A stretch of 34,820 nt of DNA. It comes from Bacteroidales bacterium. Lineage in GTDB: Bacteria > Bacteroidota > Bacteroidia > Bacteroidales > UBA932. A program made the position numbers and the translations under genes. The stretch covers positions 1 to 34,820 of the forward strand of contig JAFRRR010000094.1 in the NCBI GenBank assembly GCA_017428035.1. The letters are read 5' to 3'. Under the pieces are notes generated by a model that saw only the letters and a program-made list of their open reading frames with translations, had not been told where the DNA came from and searched no databases. Shown here in pieces: positions 1 to 6,155 of this stretch. The first letter of the stretch is position 1; every line of letters starts with the position of its first letter.

Positions 1-880
1 CAATCTGCTTCATCTCATCGTCGGAAAGCGTGAAGCTGAAGGATTCGATGTTCTCCTGGATATGGGCCGGATTGGAAGAGCCCGGAACCACACAGAATCC
101 TTTCTGAAGATGCCAGCGGATGATGACCTGGGCGGTGGACTTGCCGTGTGCCTTGGCAATGGCGTTGATCACAGGATCGCGGAGGATTTCGCCGTGACTG
201 TCGCGGCCGCCAAGAGGGAACCAGCTTTCAATCTGGATGTTATACTTCTTGGCCATTTCCTGCCAGTGTTCGCGCTGGGCGTAAGGATGGCACTCGATCT
301 GGAACATCTGGGGCTTGACTTTCGCGGGAACCACAATGGATTCGAAGAGTTCGTCGTTGAAATCGAAATCGCTGATGCCGATGGCGCGGACCTTACCCAT
401 TTCGAGGGCCTTCTCCAGTTCTTTCCAGGCGCCGTTGTAGTCGCCCAGCGGCTGGTGCAGATATACAAGGTCCAGATATTCGAGTCCAAGGCGTGCAAGC
501 ATCTTGTCCAGTTGCTGGAGAGTTACGCCTTCGCCATATTCGTTGGGCCAGAGCTTGGAGGTAATCCAAATCTCTTCGCGGGGGATGCCGCTGTCCTTTA
601 CGGCCTGGCCCACGCTGCGTTCGTTCTGGTAAGCGTGTGCGGTGTCGATGTGCCTGTAGCCGGCTTTGAGTGCGGCTAGAACGCTGTTGTAGGTGACTTC
701 GCCAGCGGGGATGGAATAAACGCCGAGTCCGAATTGCGGGATGACGACGCCGTTGTTGAGGGTGATGGTTGTCTGGTTCATAGGGAGTGTAGAGTTTTGA
801 TTGATTACTGAGGAGTTTGTGTTTTGTGCTGCGCAGCCTGCTGCAGTGAGAATGGCCGCAATAGTTAGGAGCGTCTTCAT
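1..880 (-). CDS. Aldo/keto reductase with lipoprotein signal peptide (3' end beyond window)
   Basis: This is an NAD(P)H-dependent carbonyl reductase of the AKR superfamily, closest in feel to the 2,5-diketo-gluconate reductase (DkgA) group. 293 codons are visible and the C-terminus lies left of base 1. The catalytic tetrad can be read: Asp79 and Tyr84 in HIDTAHAY, Lys109 in TSKLW and His142 in VYLHQP; the cofactor-loop region near the end reads VVPGSSNPAHIQEN. The start at 880 adds 33 residues ahead of the usual AKR N-terminus (MNQTTITLNNG, Met34). These form a hydrophobic segment ending in LTAAGC with Cys16 as possible lipid anchor, so the enzyme may be exported, which is odd for a nucleotide-dependent reductase. 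A TACCTTTG box lies 22 bases upstream. The gene is divergent from an AraC regulator, its likely controller. Family confident; export is inference. Confidence 0.9.
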   Translation of the reverse strand, partial: MKTLLTIAAILTAAGCAAQNTNSSVINQNSTLPMNQTTITLNNGVVIPQFGLGVYSIPAGEVTYNSVLAALKAGYRHIDTAHAYQNERSVGQAVKDSGIPREEIWITSKLWPNEYGEGVTLQQLDKMLARLGLEYLDLVYLHQPLGDYNGAWKELEKALEMGKVRAIGISDFDFNDELFESIVVPAKVKPQMFQIECHPYAQREHWQEMAKKYNIQIESWFPLGGRDSHGEILRDPVINAIAKAHGKSTAQVIIRWHLQKGFCVVPGSSNPAHIQENIESFSFTLSDDEMKQI

Positions 881-902
881 AGAGTTATTTACTTTTCTGG
901 TG

Positions 903-910
903 CAAAGGTA
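903..910 (-). promoter_or_regulatory. -7 promoter box for the aldo/keto reductase
   Basis: TACCTTTG on the minus strand fits the Bacteroidota -7 consensus TAnnTTTG. It ends 22 bases before the start codon at 880. No good -33 TTTG is seen, which would suit an activator-dependent promoter. Confidence 0.6.
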
Positions 911-932
911 AGGGGCTTTCCCCTGCGCACCG

Positions 933-969
933 TTACCCTGAATACGGAATGATTTACCCATTTTTCCGT
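933..969. promoter_or_regulatory. Candidate AraC-family operator between divergent genes
   Basis: TTACCC occurs at 933-938 and again at 954-959, 21 bases apart (two helical turns), the spacing AraC-type activators favour for direct half-sites. An inverted pair ACGGAA (944-949) and TTCCGT (964-969) is interleaved. Both lie between the two divergent -7 boxes. Binding is inference. Confidence 0.35.
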
Positions 970-986
970 TTTACAAGAAAATGGCT

Positions 987-994
987 TACATTTG
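987..994 (+). promoter_or_regulatory. -7 promoter box for the AraC-type regulator
   Basis: TACATTTG matches TAnnTTTG exactly and ends 22 bases before the ATG at 1017. The -33 region is weak. Confidence 0.55.
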
Positions 995-1016
995 TATGTA
1001 GAAAGGTTTATTTGCT

Positions 1017-1823
1017 ATGGAAGACTATCTTGTTTATAATACCCTTACCGATTTCGTCCGTCCGTCCGCCTTCCACAAGGACTACCACATCCATTTGCTC
1101 TGCAAGGGTGGGAAGATGTCTTTTTTCTGTGGCCAAAAAGCTTTTGAGGTCACGGCCGGAGACTTTCTTATCTGGCAGATGACAACCGAGTTTACCGATA
1201 TCTCATACTCCGAAGATTTCGATGCAGACCTGCTGATGATTTCCAATCCTTTCCTGGGCCGGCATAATCCGGAGATGATCTGGGCCACGAAAGGCTATAT
1301 GTACATCAAAGAGCATCCGGTATTCCGTCTGGAACCGGATGAACTGGAGATTATCGGTACGGATTTCAAGCAGTTCTTTCAGAGGATACGCGCTCCGAAA
1401 ACCCTTTTCGGAGAGGAGATTGTGGGCTCGCTGCTGGCCATTCTCCTCTATGATATGTGGAATATCTATTCCCGGGAAATTGAGAAGGCCGATATTGAAG
1501 ACATCACCTCGCGCCATTTCCTGCGCTTCCTGATGTCTGTCCAGGAGTACTGCATCCAGCAGCGGGAAGTGGCCTGGTATGCCCGCCAGCTTGGCCTTGC
1601 CCCCAAATATCTCTCCGAGATCAGCAAGTCCATCACCGGCCGCCCAGCCGGGGACTGGATTGACAGCTATGCCGCACACGAGCTGCAGAAACTGCTTTCG
1701 GACCAGCGTCTCACACTTACGGATATCGTGGACACTATGCATTTTTCCTCACAGCCAGCTCTTACCCGTTATATGAAGCGGGTAATGAAAACAACGCCCA
1801 GCGGATTCCGCCGGGCGTTGTAG
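1017..1823 (+). CDS. AraC/XylS-family transcriptional regulator
   Basis: 268 residues. The N-terminal half (about 1-160) looks like a cupin-type sensor domain with no recognised ligand motif. The C-terminal 100 residues form the two helix-turn-helix motifs of the AraC family: the first around REVAWYARQLGLAPKYLSEISK, the second around LTLTDIVDTMHFSSQPALTRYMK, ending in the usual TTPSGFRR. It is transcribed divergently from the aldo/keto reductase, the common arrangement for an AraC regulator and its target. YqhC of E. coli next to yqhD-dkgA is a known parallel, but orthology is not shown. The start is fixed by the TACATTTG box 22 bases upstream. The last ten codons double as a perfect hairpin (1792-1820). 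Confidence 0.9.
   Translation: MEDYLVYNTLTDFVRPSAFHKDYHIHLLCKGGKMSFFCGQKAFEVTAGDFLIWQMTTEFTDISYSEDFDADLLMISNPFLGRHNPEMIWATKGYMYIKEHPVFRLEPDELEIIGTDFKQFFQRIRAPKTLFGEEIVGSLLAILLYDMWNIYSREIEKADIEDITSRHFLRFLMSVQEYCIQQREVAWYARQLGLAPKYLSEISKSITGRPAGDWIDSYAAHELQKLLSDQRLTLTDIVDTMHFSSQPALTRYMKRVMKTTPSGFRRAL
1792..1820. terminator. Bidirectional terminator-like hairpin inside the end of the AraC gene
   Basis: CAACGCCC (1792-1799) pairs with GGGCGTTG (1813-1820), and inside it GCGG (1801-1804) pairs with CCGC (1808-1811) around ATT. Read on the minus strand it lies 23 bases after the flavodoxin stop and is followed by TGTTTTCATT, like an intrinsic terminator for that operon. On the plus strand it ends one base before the AraC stop codon. 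Confidence 0.65.
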
Positions 1824-1843
1824 GGTTTAATCATATTTATCGT

Positions 1844-2392
1844 CTATTTCAGCCCGTCTACCCAGGCCTTGATGTCGGCTTTTTTCGCGCCGTTCAGGGT
1901 CTTTCCCTCTTTCCAGTTGATTTTGGGATACTGCGCCTTGAAGTCCTGGTTGGCCTTGTCTATGGTGCTGCCGCCGGAGGTGGCAAAGAAAATCACGGTC
2001 TTGCCCTCGAAACCGTAGGTCTCGATAAAGGTGTTGATGATTGTGGGGGCAGTGTACCACCATACGGGGAAACCTATGTATATGACATCGAAACTGTCGG
2101 CATCCTTGAGGTCTTTAACAATGGCGGGGCGGGAAGTCTTGTCTGCCATTTCCACGCTGCTGCGGGATTCCTTGTTGCGCCAGTCGAGATCCTCGGCGGT
2201 GTATTTTTCCTCCGGCTTGATTTCGTAGAGGGTGGCGCCCGTCACTGAAGCCAGGTCCTTTGCTACGGCCTCGGTGGTTCCCGTGGCGGAAAAATAGGCT
2301 ACGAGGGTTTTCATTTCATTGTGTTTTTTGGTTTGTCCGCAGGCGGTCAGCGCCAGGGCGACCATTAAACCTGCCAATAGAATTTTTCTCAT
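1844..2392 (-). CDS. Flavodoxin-family lipoprotein
   Basis: 182 residues. Flavodoxins carry FMN and shuttle electrons. The FMN phosphate-loop region reads YFSATGTTEAVAKDLA (about 32-47), the second flavin loop lies near GFPVWWYTAPTI, and FFATSGGST follows. It resembles the Flavodoxin_4 group rather than long-chain electron-transfer flavodoxins. The first 26 residues are an added lipoprotein signal: a Lys/Arg start, a hydrophobic stretch and lipobox LTAC with Cys18. Met27 (MKTLVAYFS) is where a cytosolic flavodoxin would begin, so a second start there is possible. It is the last gene of the operon starting at 5924, 26 bases after the decarboxylase-cupin gene, and is closed by the hairpin at 1792-1820. 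Confidence 0.88.
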   Translation of the reverse strand: MRKILLAGLMVALALTACGQTKKHNEMKTLVAYFSATGTTEAVAKDLASVTGATLYEIKPEEKYTAEDLDWRNKESRSSVEMADKTSRPAIVKDLKDADSFDVIYIGFPVWWYTAPTIINTFIETYGFEGKTVIFFATSGGSTIDKANQDFKAQYPKINWKEGKTLNGAKKADIKAWVDGLK

Positions 2393-2418
2393 ATTATTGT
2401 CGTATATCTGTTACCTTT

Positions 2419-3468
2419 TCATAACTGTAAATATACTTCGTCAGAAACTCTTTCCAGCCACTCGTTGGAGGCGCCTTCCTGTATATCCTTGTGATAAGTC
2501 AGGTGCTGGAACCAGGAATCTTTGGCTGCGCCGTGCCAGTGTTTGACGCCTTCCGGAATCTCGATGATGACGCCGGGACCAAGTTCTACAGCCGGCTTTC
2601 CCCATTCCTGGTACCAGCCGCGGCCGGCTACACAGATGAGCACCTGCACCTGTTTGTGGTGGATGTGCCAGTTGTTGCTGCAGCCGGGTTCGAAAGTCAC
2701 GTTGGCAATGCCGCCGTCCATGGGCGCGAGGTAGCTGTTGCCCACGAAATACTGAGCGTAGGCGGTATTGGGTTGGCCTTTGGGCCAGATGCTGAAATCG
2801 ACCGTCTGTACCGGTGTATAGTTTTCGCCGAACACAGATGCCAGGGCTTCGCGGAGCCGCTCGGCCGCTTCCATACCTACAGTGGCTTCCAGAACGGAAG
2901 GAATATCCCTTAGTTCAGTTTCCTTGACTCCCATATTGAGAGCTCCGGCAACGTGGGCTTTGAGCTGTGGCTCGCAGCCGGGCAGGCAGGCGATGGCGCT
3001 CACCGTCACGATCTCCCGGTCGGAATGGCTCAGGTTGTTCCTGGCAAAGATGTCGCCGAACAGATGGGCTTTAAGGTAATAGTCTGTCTGAGGCGCAAAG
3101 GAGTAATTGAAGGGCTGCCCGGAAAGCTGGGTCTGGACCTCGGTGCCTTGTTTCAGCGCATCATAGTCTGCCGGGAGCGGATCGGCTTCGCGGCCGGGCG
3201 CCGTATTCTGGCCGTTGGTCTGGCGCTCTTCAAGCACGGCCTTGAGAGTGCCCAGGGCGTTGAGCGAACGCGGGAATCCCGTATAGGCATAGAGTTGAGA
3301 CAGGGCTTCTTTGGCCTCACTCACGGTGAGTCCATTATCGAAACCTTCGTTCAGGCACGTTGTCAGTGCCGTTTGGTCACCCTTGGCCTCGCACGCCGCT
3401 ATGGCAGAAAGGGCCTGTTGTCTTGGCGAAAGGGAAAAAGCCATAATAGCCATAATTAACAGATTCAT
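2419..3468 (-). CDS. Carboxymuconolactone decarboxylase-like (two domains) fused to a cupin
   Basis: 349 residues. Domains in order: a first CMD/AhpD-like helical domain (about 12-90, with GLTVSEAKEALSQLYAYTGFPRSLNAL), a second one (about 125-215, with HLFGDIFARNNLSHSDREIVTVSAIACLPGCEPQLKAHV), and a small cupin barrel (about 245-330) with metal-ligand-type motifs WHIHHKQVQVL and EGVKHWH. AhpD-like CMD proteins use a CxxC redox pair; here the spacing is CLPGC, so peroxidase activity is uncertain. Related proteins carry a longer signal peptide. Here only a short hydrophobic stretch (MNLLIMAIMAF) precedes the first domain, and the upstream stop codon at 3470-3472 leaves no room for more. The ATG lies one base after the cyclophilin-like stop, indicating translational coupling. 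Function in vivo unknown; families confident. Confidence 0.88.
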   Translation of the reverse strand: MNLLIMAIMAFSLSPRQQALSAIAACEAKGDQTALTTCLNEGFDNGLTVSEAKEALSQLYAYTGFPRSLNALGTLKAVLEERQTNGQNTAPGREADPLPADYDALKQGTEVQTQLSGQPFNYSFAPQTDYYLKAHLFGDIFARNNLSHSDREIVTVSAIACLPGCEPQLKAHVAGALNMGVKETELRDIPSVLEATVGMEAAERLREALASVFGENYTPVQTVDFSIWPKGQPNTAYAQYFVGNSYLAPMDGGIANVTFEPGCSNNWHIHHKQVQVLICVAGRGWYQEWGKPAVELGPGVIIEIPEGVKHWHGAAKDSWFQHLTYHKDIQEGASNEWLERVSDEVYLQL

Positions 3469-3469
3469 A

Positions 3470-3979
3470 TCACAGGGATAAAGTTACGGAAATATTTCCT
3501 TGGCCGGCTTGCAGGAAGTCTTTCAATTCATCCAGTGTCCCATACTGCATCTTGCCGATGCGGGTGTAGCTCCACTCATTGCTGCCGTAGAACAGCACAA
3601 TCTGGTTGCCGCTATACAGGATGACATCGCCGGGCTGGGTGGTTATCTGAGTGTCATTGGCGGGCAGCGAAAGCCCCAGCGCTCCCACTTTCTCGAAGCC
3701 TCCATAATCGTGGGCCTCATATGAGATAGATGATTCACGGAGGGCTGCCACAAGGGCCCTTGTGGCCTCGTTGTCTTCAATTTTCACCGGGAGTGATTTT
3801 CCGGAAACTGTGATCTTGATTTCGCTTGGCATAGTATCTTCTGATTTGTCTGTTTCATCCTGCTCTTGATGTTCCTGCTGAGGTGGGTCGGGAACAATAG
3901 GGGTGGGGGCTTTAGAGCCGCACCCCGCCTGAAGCATAAGAAAGGTTGCCAGCAGGTATAGCCTGACAAATAGTTTCAT
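3470..3979 (-). CDS. Cyclophilin-like fold lipoprotein
   Basis: 169 residues. The start at 3979 is chosen because it gives a clean signal peptide (MKLFVRLYLLATFLMLQAGC, Cys20 in an LQAGC near-lipobox) and lies two bases after the hydrolase stop; a longer open frame upstream merely overlaps that gene. A Pro/Gln/Asp/Glu-rich linker (about 24-50) leads to a cyclophilin-like beta-barrel domain from about residue 51 (IKITVSGKSLPVKIEDN, then PGDVILYSGNQIVLFYG and YTRIGKM). Bacterial proteins of this fold lack the proline-isomerase active site as far as known, and their role is unclear. They recur beside flavodoxins, CMD proteins and AraC regulators, as here. Confidence 0.82.
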   Translation of the reverse strand: MKLFVRLYLLATFLMLQAGCGSKAPTPIVPDPPQQEHQEQDETDKSEDTMPSEIKITVSGKSLPVKIEDNEATRALVAALRESSISYEAHDYGGFEKVGALGLSLPANDTQITTQPGDVILYSGNQIVLFYGSNEWSYTRIGKMQYGTLDELKDFLQAGQGNISVTLSL

Positions 3980-3981
3980 TA

Positions 3982-5028
3982 TTACAAATTGGTTTTGAAG
4001 AAGGATTCTATCTTGTTGTAAGGGATGACCCCGGCCACGTCGTCGTAAAGATCCACGTGAGAGGCTCCGGGGATGATCATCAGTTCCTTGTTGTCGCCGG
4101 TCAGCAGGCCAAAAGCATACTCGCTGAAGTAGCGGCTGTGGGCTTTCTCGCCGTGGATGATGAGCACGGGTGCCTCGATTTCTCCCGCCCAGGCCAGCAG
4201 GGGCTGGTTCAGGAAACTCTGGCAGCCGATGATGTTCCATCCGTCGGTGGAGTTGCCGCTGCGAGCGTGGTAGCCGCGGGGAGTTTTATAGTAAGCGTGA
4301 TAGTCTTTGACAAACCAGGGTGCATCTTCTGGAAGCGGGTCAATGACGCCGCCGGCGCGCTCATAAGTGCCTGTGGCATAGTCTTTCGTGCGTTGTGCGG
4401 CCAGGGCCTTGCGCTTCTCCATCCGCTGAGCGGGCGTGTCCTCGCTGGCAAAGTAGCCTTCGACATTGACCTTGCTCATATCGTACATAGTGGAAGTCAC
4501 AGTAGCTTTGATGCGCGGGTCAAGCGCGGCAGCATTGATGGCCATACCGCCGAAGCCGCAAATGCCGATGATGCCGATGCGCTCAGGATCCACCAGGTCG
4601 CAGGTAGAAAGAAAGTCCACCGCCGCCAGAAAATCTTCGGTGTTGATGTCTGGCGATGCCATCCTGCGGGGCTCACCGCCCGATTCACCGGTAAAGGACG
4701 GGTCAAAGGCGAGGGTCAGAAAGCCTCTTTCTGCCATATGCTGGGCATAGAGTCCGCTAGACTGCTCTTTAACTGCGCCGAAAGGGCCGCTCACCGCAAT
4801 GGCGGCAAGCTTGCCGGTGGCGTTCTTGGGGACATACATATCGGCCGCCAACTCGATTCCGTAGCGGTTGTGGAAGGTGACTTTGCTGTGGTTCACCAGT
4901 TCTGACTTGGGAAAGGTCTTGTCCCATTCCCGGGTAAGAGTAAGGGTGTTCATATTTTCGTTTGTGTTTGATTTGCAGGCCATCAGCATCAAGGCTGCGG
5001 CGGCCAGGGAGATGATAATCTGTTTCAT
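3982..5028 (-). CDS. Alpha/beta hydrolase lipoprotein with Cys nucleophile (dienelactone hydrolase-like)
   Basis: 348 residues. The nucleophile elbow reads GICGFGG, so the catalytic residue is Cys rather than Ser, as in dienelactone hydrolases and a group of bacterial acyl hydrolases. The catalytic His is in GASHVDLYDD near the C-terminus, and LIIHGEKAHSRYFSE probably carries an acidic or supporting residue. The N-terminus is a lipoprotein signal (MKQIIISLAAAALMLMAC, lipobox LMAC, Cys18). A later Met (Met26) is where a cytosolic form could begin. The start overlaps the stop of the upstream AraC gene by four bases (ATGA), showing translational coupling. Substrate unknown; the company of reductase, flavodoxin and CMD genes suggests an electrophilic or lactone-like compound (inference). 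Confidence 0.87.
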   Translation of the reverse strand: MKQIIISLAAAALMLMACKSNTNENMNTLTLTREWDKTFPKSELVNHSKVTFHNRYGIELAADMYVPKNATGKLAAIAVSGPFGAVKEQSSGLYAQHMAERGFLTLAFDPSFTGESGGEPRRMASPDINTEDFLAAVDFLSTCDLVDPERIGIIGICGFGGMAINAAALDPRIKATVTSTMYDMSKVNVEGYFASEDTPAQRMEKRKALAAQRTKDYATGTYERAGGVIDPLPEDAPWFVKDYHAYYKTPRGYHARSGNSTDGWNIIGCQSFLNQPLLAWAGEIEAPVLIIHGEKAHSRYFSEYAFGLLTGDNKELMIIPGASHVDLYDDVAGVIPYNKIESFFKTNL

Positions 5029-5924
5029 TTGTGCCTTCTGTATTCTGCCGGAGACATTCCGGTAATATTCTTGAAAAGACGGGTGAAATGCTGCGGATAG
5101 GTGAATCCAAACATATTGGCAATGGAAGAAACCGGCAGGTCGGTGGCCAGAAGTGCCTGTTTTGCCAGCAAGACGATTCTGGACTTGATGTAGTCCCGGA
5201 CGTTCACTCCGGTCTCCTGCTTTATCTGTTCGCCCAGATAGTTGGGAGTGAGGTGAAGTGTGTCGGCAATCTCCGCAACTGTCGGAAACCCCTTTCGGGC
5301 CACGGTGCCGCTTTCATACCATTGGGAAAGAGCTCTCTCGAAATCGGTAAGAATGTCTGTTGATCCGGTATCGTGAATCACTATCTGGCGGTCGTAACAC
5401 TTCAGGCAGATATCCAACAGACATTCTATCAAATCGCAAAGCCAGGCCTTGTCGGTCTTTGGGCCGTTTTGCTTCAGGACATATTGTATCCGGTCCACCA
5501 GGGCCTCGCATTGGACCATCTCTCCCTGCGATGTATGGAGGGCTTCGGAACTGCTGTAAGAGAAAAAGGCATATCGGCTCAACTTTTTTCCCAGATGGGT
5601 ACCCAGCAATAAGTCGTGGTGAAATACCAAACCTACGGAATAGTCCGAATTCCGGTCTTGTGTGTCGACCTGAATCACCTGCCCTGGCCCAAAACAAACC
5701 AGGCTGCAGTCAGTATACTTATATTGCTTAAGCCCGTATCCAACGCTGAAGCCGCTGCCTTTGGTAAGCCAGACAGCATAAAGGTCAAGGTTCACCTTGT
5801 CAGATGGATAATGTTTGGAAAAATCTCTCATATCCACAACCGTAACGAGCGGATGCAGTGCATCGAACCCGCACCAATTGCAGTAATCTTGAATGGTTTC
5901 CAGACGTAATACCTCTTGTTTCAT
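5025..5924 (-). CDS. AraC/XylS-family regulator heading the lipoprotein redox operon
   Basis: 299 residues. The N-terminal 180 residues resemble an AraC-type cupin sensor (FSVGYGLKQYKYTDCSLVCFGPGQV). The C-terminal domain carries both helix-turn-helix motifs (FPTVAEIADTLHLTPNYLGEQIKQETG and LPVSSIANMFGFTYPQHFTRLFKNITGMSPAEYRR). It is the first gene of a five-gene operon (hydrolase, cyclophilin-like, CMD-cupin, flavodoxin) and overlaps the hydrolase start by four bases, so it probably controls its own operon. The TATCTTTG box ends only 7 bases before the ATG, so the mRNA should be almost leaderless. It is distinct from the other AraC protein at 1017-1823; whether the two act together is unknown. 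Confidence 0.92.
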   Translation of the reverse strand: MKQEVLRLETIQDYCNWCGFDALHPLVTVVDMRDFSKHYPSDKVNLDLYAVWLTKGSGFSVGYGLKQYKYTDCSLVCFGPGQVIQVDTQDRNSDYSVGLVFHHDLLLGTHLGKKLSRYAFFSYSSSEALHTSQGEMVQCEALVDRIQYVLKQNGPKTDKAWLCDLIECLLDICLKCYDRQIVIHDTGSTDILTDFERALSQWYESGTVARKGFPTVAEIADTLHLTPNYLGEQIKQETGVNVRDYIKSRIVLLAKQALLATDLPVSSIANMFGFTYPQHFTRLFKNITGMSPAEYRRHK

Positions 5925-5931
5925 CGCAACA

Positions 5932-5939
5932 CAAAGATA
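5932..5939 (-). promoter_or_regulatory. -7 promoter box of the AraC-hydrolase-flavodoxin operon
   Basis: TATCTTTG on the minus strand matches TAnnTTTG and ends 7 bases before the start codon at 5924, leaving almost no untranslated leader. Confidence 0.6.
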
Positions 5940-6099
5940 TGAGAATTACGTCAGTTGCCACTTACCATTTTTACGGATAATTGTTCTTGTATTTCGCCTA
6001 AAAGTTACTTCTTCATCAATGGCAGTAAAACCAAAAAGAAAAACGCCAGCATAAAATTGCCTATCGCAAGAAGAATCATTGGTGTTTCACAACCGGAAT

Positions 6100-6128
6100 A
6101 TTGGCAATATTTTGAAACTATTGCCAAT
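6100..6128. promoter_or_regulatory. 29-bp palindromic operator over the nucleotidyltransferase promoter
   Basis: ATTGGCAATA (6100-6109) is mirrored by TATTGCCAAT (6119-6128), and the centre TTTGAAA around G6114 is also symmetric, so 13 of 14 base pairs of the palindrome match. The -33 element TTTG sits at its centre, so a bound repressor dimer would block transcription. Binding protein unknown. Confidence 0.7.
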
Positions 6129-6141
6129 TTATATACATTTG
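6111..6141 (+). promoter_or_regulatory. Promoter of the AbiEi-like/nucleotidyltransferase gene
   Basis: TTTG (6111-6114), 19 bases, then TACATTTG (6134-6141): a full match to the Bacteroidota -33/-7 pattern, ending 14 bases before the ATG at 6156. This decides the start codon. Confidence 0.7.
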
Positions 6142-6155
6142 TTCAAAACATTGAT

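Noticed and set aside
949-1182. Short plus-strand frame overlapping the AraC start
   Set aside because: It runs through the promoter box and out of frame across the AraC gene; no protein features.
3980-4240. N-terminal extension of the cyclophilin-like protein
   Set aside because: It is an out-of-frame reading of the hydrolase gene, Arg/Pro-rich, whereas the start at 3979 gives a clean signal peptide.
5955-6155. Extended N-terminus of the nucleotidyltransferase from a TTG at 5955
   Set aside because: The stretch contains a full promoter and a 29-bp palindrome just before the ATG at 6156, and shows no recognisable winged helix. Kept as an alternative because the frame is open and residues just before Met68 of the long form could fit the family.
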